From G965220305 sp965220305 (GTDB taxonomy: Bacteria > Chloroflexota > Dehalococcoidia > Lucifugimonadales > UBA3495): 64,000 bases of DNA. The notes under the pieces are model-generated. The model had not been told where the DNA came from, did not search any database, and saw nothing but the letters and a program-made list of their open reading frames with translations. The position numbers and the translations under genes were made by a program. Position 1 is the first letter of the stretch, and each line of letters opens with the position of its first letter. Positions 59,836 to 64,000 of the stretch are shown piece by piece. The DNA lies in the NCBI GenBank assembly GCA_965220305.1, contig OZ244817.1, positions 1,488,001-1,552,000 of the forward strand. The letters run 5' to 3'.

Positions 59836-60756
59836 ATGCCAAGCAAGCGAGACCTGCTCTCCATTACCGACATTACCCCCGGGGAGACCAGCCACATCAT
59901 CCGGCGGGCCCTGCAGATGAAGGCGGAAGAGTCGGGCGCGCCCCTCCGGGGTAAGAAGTGCGCCCTGCTGTTCGAGAAGCCGTCCCTGCGGACTCGGGTC
60001 AGCTTTGAAGTGGGCATTCACGAGTTGGGCGGGTACTCCCTGTACCTCAGTCCCCAGGAGGTGGGGTTGGGTTCCCGGGAGCCGGTGTCCGACGTGGCCC
60101 GGGTGCTTTCCGGTTATGTTGACTGCGTCATAGCCCGGGTCTTCTCCCACGCCCAACTTGAGGAGATTGCCTTCTACGCCACTATTCCGGTAATCAACGC
60201 CCTGTCGGACCTGGAGCACCCCTGCCAGACCATCGCCGACATGCTGACCATCGCCGAGGCCAAAGGCGAAATGGCGGGCCGGAAACTGGCCTTCATCGGC
60301 GATGGCAACAACGTGGCCCGCAGCCTATGCCTGGGACTGCCCGCCGTCGGCATGAGCTTCGCCATCGCCTCGCCGCCGGGGTATGCCCTGGATGACGCCT
60401 CCCTGGACGCCGGTCGAGACCGGGCCGTCAACGAAGAGGCCGAGGTCCTGTCCCTCACCGACCCCTTGGAAGCGGTGCGCGACGCTGACCTGGTTTACAC
60501 CGACGTTTGGGCCAGCATGGGCGACGAAGCCGAGGCCGACGTCAGGCAACGGGCCTTCCAGGGTTATACGGTGGACCCGGAGTTGCTGGCTCAGGCCAAG
60601 CCCGACGCCAACTTCATGCACGACATGCCCGCCCACTACGGCGAAGAGGTGCCTTCCGGTATGTTGGAACATCCCCAGTCGGTGGCCTACCAGCAGGCCC
60701 ACAACCGGCTGCACGGCCAGAAGGCGCTGCTGGAATTCCTTCTGGGGAGCAATTAG
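59836..60756 (+). CDS. argF: Ornithine carbamoyltransferase
   Basis: A 306-residue OTCase. The carbamoyl-phosphate motif is EKPSLRTRVSFE, HPCQTIADMLTI follows, and the ornithine-site region reads HDMPAHYGEEV where most OTCases have HCLPA. The Cys in that motif is thought to contribute to ornithine binding, so its loss is notable (see findings). AGAGGATAG precedes ATG 59836. Other arg genes are not nearby. Confidence 0.9.
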   Translation: MPSKRDLLSITDITPGETSHIIRRALQMKAEESGAPLRGKKCALLFEKPSLRTRVSFEVGIHELGGYSLYLSPQEVGLGSREPVSDVARVLSGYVDCVIARVFSHAQLEEIAFYATIPVINALSDLEHPCQTIADMLTIAEAKGEMAGRKLAFIGDGNNVARSLCLGLPAVGMSFAIASPPGYALDDASLDAGRDRAVNEEAEVLSLTDPLEAVRDADLVYTDVWASMGDEAEADVRQRAFQGYTVDPELLAQAKPDANFMHDMPAHYGEEVPSGMLEHPQSVAYQQAHNRLHGQKALLEFLLGSN

Positions 60757-60773
60757 CTGAAAGTTATGGCGGG

Positions 60774-60856
60774 CCCGTCCTTCGGCAAGCCCAGGATGAG
60801 CGGGGTGCGGCGTCCCAATGTGGGCCCGTCCTTCGGCAAGCCCAAGATGAGCGAAT
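60774..60856. repeat. Tandem pair of family B-like repeats
   Basis: GGGCCCGTCCTTCGGCAAGC then CCAGGATGAGCGG, twice within about 50 bases (60774-60803 and 60823-60856). It lies between argF and der. Confidence 0.75.
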
Positions 60857-60951
60857 AAGGCGCACCGGGTAGGACAGCAAGAATTCGGTTACCAACCCAT
60901 CTTGAGCGAAGGGGCGGCCTTCCCTATTAGCGGAGCCGGTCCAGGACTTTT

Positions 60952-62376
60952 ATGACACAACAAGTTAACCCAGATCAGCTAGAAGAGCCAGTCGAAGGTC
61001 TGATGACTGCGGAACCCCGCGCGCCCCTACCCATCATCGCCATCATCGGGCGTCCCAACGTCGGCAAGTCCTCCCTGTTCAACCGCATCCTGTCACGCCG
61101 CCACGCCATCGTCTCCGAGGTGGCCGGTACCACCCGGGACCGGCTGATGGCGGAGGGGGACTGGGACGAATACCAGTTTATCCTGGTGGACACCGGGGGC
61201 CTGGAATCCAACCCGGAAGGGCACATCCGCCAGCGGGTCCAGGAGCAGTCGGATATGGCCCAGGCCCAGGCCGACGTCATCGTCTTCGTTGCCGAGGCCG
61301 AGGAGGGGCTGACCCCCAACGACATGCTAATCGCCGACCGGCTGAGGCGTTCCGAGAAACCGGTCATTCTGGCCGTAAACAAGGTGGACAACGATAACCG
61401 AGAGTTTTCGGCGTCAGAGTTCTACCAGTTGGGCATTCCCCAGACGGTGATGATTAGCGCCTACCACAATTATGGTATCTACGACCTGATGGAACGAGTG
61501 CTTTCCTACCTTCCCGAGCCGCCCCTGGAAGACGAGGAAGAACCACCAGACGGCGAGCCCAAGGCCAGCCCACCCAAGGAACTGCGGTTGTCCATCGTGG
61601 GCCGCACCAACGTGGGCAAGTCGATGCTGGTCAACGCCATCCTGGGGGAGGAGCGCTCCATCGTCAGCGAAGTCGCCGGAACGACCCGAGACGCCCTGGA
61701 CACTCCCTTCACCTACCAGGGACAGGCTATGACGTTAATCGACACCGCCGGCATCCGCCGCCCCGGGCAGGTGCAGCGCGGCATCGAAAAGTACAGCGTG
61801 CTGCGGGCGGTGAACGCCGTCAACCGCAGCGACATTACGCTGCTGGTCACCGACGCCAGCGAATTGGCGACGGCCCAGGACGCCCATATTGCCGGGCTGT
61901 CCTGGGACATGTGCCGAGGGTTGATTGCGGTGATCAACAAGTGGGACCTGGTCGCCAACACCGAGGGCAACTCGGTGGAACAGGCGATGACCCGGGTGCA
62001 GGAACGGCTGCACTTCATGTCCTACGTGCCCATATGTTTCACCTCGGCCCTGCGGGGTGAGGGTGTTAACGGACTGCTAGACGTCGCCCTAAAACTGTGG
62101 CGAGAGCGGCAGCGGTGGGTCTCCAGCCGGCAGTTGCAGTACATGTTGGCCGAAGCGCTGATGGAGCACAGCCCTCCCTCGGTGAAGATGCGCCGGGGGG
62201 AGCGGTTGCGGATAAACCGGCTGCGCCAGGTTGGGTCTAACCCGCCCACCTTTGTCTTCACGGTCAACTACCCGAACCTGGTACACTTTTCCTATCAGCG
62301 TTACCTGGAGAACCGGATAAGGCAGACCTTCGGCTTCGATCATACCCATCTGAAGCTGCATTTCCGAAGAAAATGA
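60952..62376 (+). CDS. der: GTPase Der (EngA), ribosome assembly
   Basis: A 474-residue tandem GTPase. The first domain has GRPNVGKSSLFN and NKVD, the second GRTNVGKSMLVN and NKWD, and a KH-like C-terminal domain follows. It is needed for 50S assembly. A 25-residue leader precedes the first GTPase domain. The end overlaps plsY by four bases (ATGA). Confidence 0.96.
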   Translation: MTQQVNPDQLEEPVEGLMTAEPRAPLPIIAIIGRPNVGKSSLFNRILSRRHAIVSEVAGTTRDRLMAEGDWDEYQFILVDTGGLESNPEGHIRQRVQEQSDMAQAQADVIVFVAEAEEGLTPNDMLIADRLRRSEKPVILAVNKVDNDNREFSASEFYQLGIPQTVMISAYHNYGIYDLMERVLSYLPEPPLEDEEEPPDGEPKASPPKELRLSIVGRTNVGKSMLVNAILGEERSIVSEVAGTTRDALDTPFTYQGQAMTLIDTAGIRRPGQVQRGIEKYSVLRAVNAVNRSDITLLVTDASELATAQDAHIAGLSWDMCRGLIAVINKWDLVANTEGNSVEQAMTRVQERLHFMSYVPICFTSALRGEGVNGLLDVALKLWRERQRWVSSRQLQYMLAEALMEHSPPSVKMRRGERLRINRLRQVGSNPPTFVFTVNYPNLVHFSYQRYLENRIRQTFGFDHTHLKLHFRRK

Positions 62377-63092
62377 AGCTGTCCCAAAACCCAATTCTAT
62401 TCAGCCTGGTGGTGGTGCCCCTGTTGGCGGCTGGCCTGGTCCTGGCGCTCCTGACCCTCAGGGACCAGCCGTGGCCCTGGCAATACGCGGCCACCCTGCC
62501 CCTGGCCTACCTGTTGGGCTCCCTCCCCTGGGGATACGTCATCCTGCAGTGGCGGAAGGGAGTAGACATTCGGGAGTTCGGCAGCGGTCGCATCGGCACC
62601 ACCAACGTGCTGCGCACCGCCGGGGGGAGGACCGCGGCCCTGGTGCTGGCGCTGGACCTGCTGAAGGGAGTCCTCGCCGTCACGCTGGCCCGTGAGGTAA
62701 TCGGGACCTACACCGCTGAAGTGGCGGCCGGGCTGCTGGTGCTGGTGGGGCATAACTGGTCAATCTTTCTCCAGTTCCAGGGGGGACGGGGCATCGCGCC
62801 CGGTCTGGGCGGGCTCCTGGTAATGGCTCCCTATGCGGCGATCATCGGGGCCGTGACCTTCATTCCGGTAACGCTACTCAGCCGCTACGTCTCCTTGGGG
62901 TCCATCATCGGCGTGGTCATCGCCTGCCTGTCCCTGTTGGCCCTGGCGGCCTTTTGGGGCATGTACTCCACTCTGTACACCATCTACGCCTTCATCGGTG
63001 GCGCCATCATAATCTGGCAACACCGAGACAACATCGACCGCATCGCCAAGGGCACCGAGCGCCGGATCGGAGTTCCAGCAGTCAAGAATTAG
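62373..63092 (+). CDS. plsY: Acyl-phosphate:glycerol-3-phosphate acyltransferase
   Basis: A 239-residue membrane acyltransferase: LAYLLGSLPWGYVI, the first motif, then GSGRIGTTNVLRTAGGRTA and VGHNWSIFLQFQGGRGIAPG. Several membrane helices. It makes lysophosphatidic acid, the first step of phospholipid synthesis. Overlaps der in an ATGA; der-plsY is a common order. Confidence 0.95.
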   Translation: MKLSQNPILFSLVVVPLLAAGLVLALLTLRDQPWPWQYAATLPLAYLLGSLPWGYVILQWRKGVDIREFGSGRIGTTNVLRTAGGRTAALVLALDLLKGVLAVTLAREVIGTYTAEVAAGLLVLVGHNWSIFLQFQGGRGIAPGLGGLLVMAPYAAIIGAVTFIPVTLLSRYVSLGSIIGVVIACLSLLALAAFWGMYSTLYTIYAFIGGAIIIWQHRDNIDRIAKGTERRIGVPAVKN

Positions 63093-63104
63093 ACAGGTGA
63101 CTTC

Positions 63105-63455
63105 ATGCAGGTTCCGCAGTACCGGGCGGCGAGTAAAGAGTTATTGGCCCAGGCAAAGCAGGAACTGGCGGCGGGCGACGCCAGGCAAGCCTCGGAGAAG
63201 GGATGGGGAGCGGCGGCACAGATGGTAAAGGCGCTGGCCGCCGATCGGGGCTGGCCGCACCATGCTCACCCGCTGCTCCACCAGGCGGCAGGTAGATTGG
63301 CCCGCGAGACGGGAGACCGTCAAATATCGACCCTGTTTCACGTCGCCAATTCCTTGCACGGCAACTTTTATGAGAATTGGTTTGCCCCAGAGGTAGTGGA
63401 GGACGGCCTTCGCGACGTAGAGTTGTTGATTGATAAGTTGGAGCCTTTACTGTAG
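63105..63455 (+). CDS. PaREP1-like / HEPN-type protein (paralogue)
   Basis: A 116-residue helical protein: YRAASKELLAQAKQELAAGDARQASEKGWGAAAQMVKAL and IST LFHVANSLHGNFYENWF. It belongs to the same family as 18761-19183. It begins 12 bases after plsY ends, so probably in the same transcript. Function unknown; no R-x4-H nuclease motif. Confidence 0.7.
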   Translation: MQVPQYRAASKELLAQAKQELAAGDARQASEKGWGAAAQMVKALAADRGWPHHAHPLLHQAAGRLARETGDRQISTLFHVANSLHGNFYENWFAPEVVEDGLRDVELLIDKLEPLL

Positions 63456-63536
63456 CCGGGACTGCGGGCGGTCCGGGGCCGCTATGCCCTGAATCAGGCG
63501 TATAATTCCCAAAAAAGATGGAGGTCCAGTCCAAGA

Positions 63537-64000
63537 ATGTACGACCTACTAATCAAAGGGGGCACGGTAATAGACCCCGATCTGGGAATCCACGGCGTCA
63601 ACGACGTGGCGGTGGAGGACGGCAAGATTGCCCGTATCGCCCAGAGCATTTCCATCGACGAGGCCAGCCGGGTGGTGGAAGTGACCGGAAAGCTGGTAAC
63701 CCCCGGGCTGATCGACCTGCATACCCACGTCTATGACGGCGTCAACGGCAATGGGGTGCAGGCCGACATCGGCGGCGTGCGGGCCGGAGTCACGACGATG
63801 GTGGACGCCGGCAGCTCGGGCTGCGATACCTTCGGCGGGTTTCCCCGCCACATCATCCCCAACAACAGCACCGAGGTTATTCCCTTCCTGCATATCTGCC
63901 GCACCGGGTTGGCCACCACGCCAGACATCTTCAGCCCCTCCAGCATCGACCTGGACCGCACTATTGAAGTGGTGGAGCAGAACCGTGACATCATCCGGGG
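63537..64000 (+). CDS. Amidohydrolase (dihydroorotase/deacetylase type), partial
   Basis: The frame is open to the window edge: 154 residues are visible. MYDLLIKGGTVIDPDLGIHG is the N-terminal composite domain, and LVTPGLIDLHTHVYDG has the HTH metal motif; ADIGGVRAGVTTMVDAGSSG continues. Of the amidohydrolase group it looks most like the deacetylase or dihydroorotase-like branch; the decisive C-terminal metal residues are outside the window. A TATAAT box lies at about 63500-63505. Confidence 0.85.
   Translation, partial: MYDLLIKGGTVIDPDLGIHGVNDVAVEDGKIARIAQSISIDEASRVVEVTGKLVTPGLIDLHTHVYDGVNGNGVQADIGGVRAGVTTMVDAGSSGCDTFGGFPRHIIPNNSTEVIPFLHICRTGLATTPDIFSPSSIDLDRTIEVVEQNRDIIR

Overview
The window is a high-GC bacterial chromosome segment with no rRNA, no recognisable tRNA gene and no CRISPR array. 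Its gene content looks like a member of the Chloroflexota, most plausibly the SAR202/Dehalococcoidia side. The reasons are a UGSC-type (seleno)protein with its partner, an LLM-class flavin oxidoreductase, an MmgE/PrpD protein, a GMC oxidoreductase, NIPSNAP, SCP-x-like thiolase and threonine aldolase scattered among short operons, and a DUF1800-DUF1501-NHL cluster. That placement is an inference; there is no marker-gene tree behind it.

Layout. 1-5600: 3' end of a DNA methyltransferase-like gene, small DUF2283 proteins, an alpha/beta hydrolase, a medium-chain dehydrogenase, a 51-residue Cys-rich protein and an MmgE/PrpD gene. 5600-8100: a minus-strand queuosine precursor operon queF-queD-queC-queE with a good promoter; queG lies at 48.8 kb. 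8100-13600: a broken HicB gene, NIPSNAP, GMC oxidoreductase, a BNR-repeat protein and two proteins of unknown role. 13860-17680: DUF1385, ribosomal genes rplU-rpmA-rpmE, an ISAs1-family element, then a cobalamin riboswitch. 17680-25400: bluB, mtaB, an MBL hydrolase, a K+ channel, DUF6398, and a two-gene unit in which the second gene reads through an in-frame UGA. 25700-30550: gltX and glnS with an EcoRV-like restriction-modification system between them. 30680-33000: a HicBA toxin-antitoxin pair, an IS701-family element with a clean target duplication, and three tandem MITE-like elements. 33000-36000: rluD, a zinc-ribbon-fused lspA and a hydrolase.

36000-44700: threonine aldolase, an isochorismatase-fold protein, an arrestin-like protein, rarA, an LLM oxidoreductase, an acyl-CoA carboxylase carboxyltransferase and a DUF433/DUF5615 toxin-antitoxin pair. 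44700-51500: folP-folK (both carrying in-frame repeat insertions), groEL, a dUTPase/dCTP deaminase-like gene, queG, and a convergent, overlapping Nmad3/EVE pair. 51900-59600: thiolase, Rieske protein, DUF1800-DUF1501-NHL cluster and a thioesterase. 59800-64000: argF, der-plsY, a PaREP1-like protein and the start of an amidohydrolase.

Two structural themes stand out. First, small palindromic repeats of several families are spread through almost every intergenic gap, and some lie inside genes. Second, five short coiled-coil proteins with one C-terminal membrane helix are scattered at unrelated sites. The best candidates for unusual biology are the UGA-containing UGSC gene, the Nmad3/EVE pair, the in-frame repeats in folP/folK and the five coiled-coil membrane proteins.
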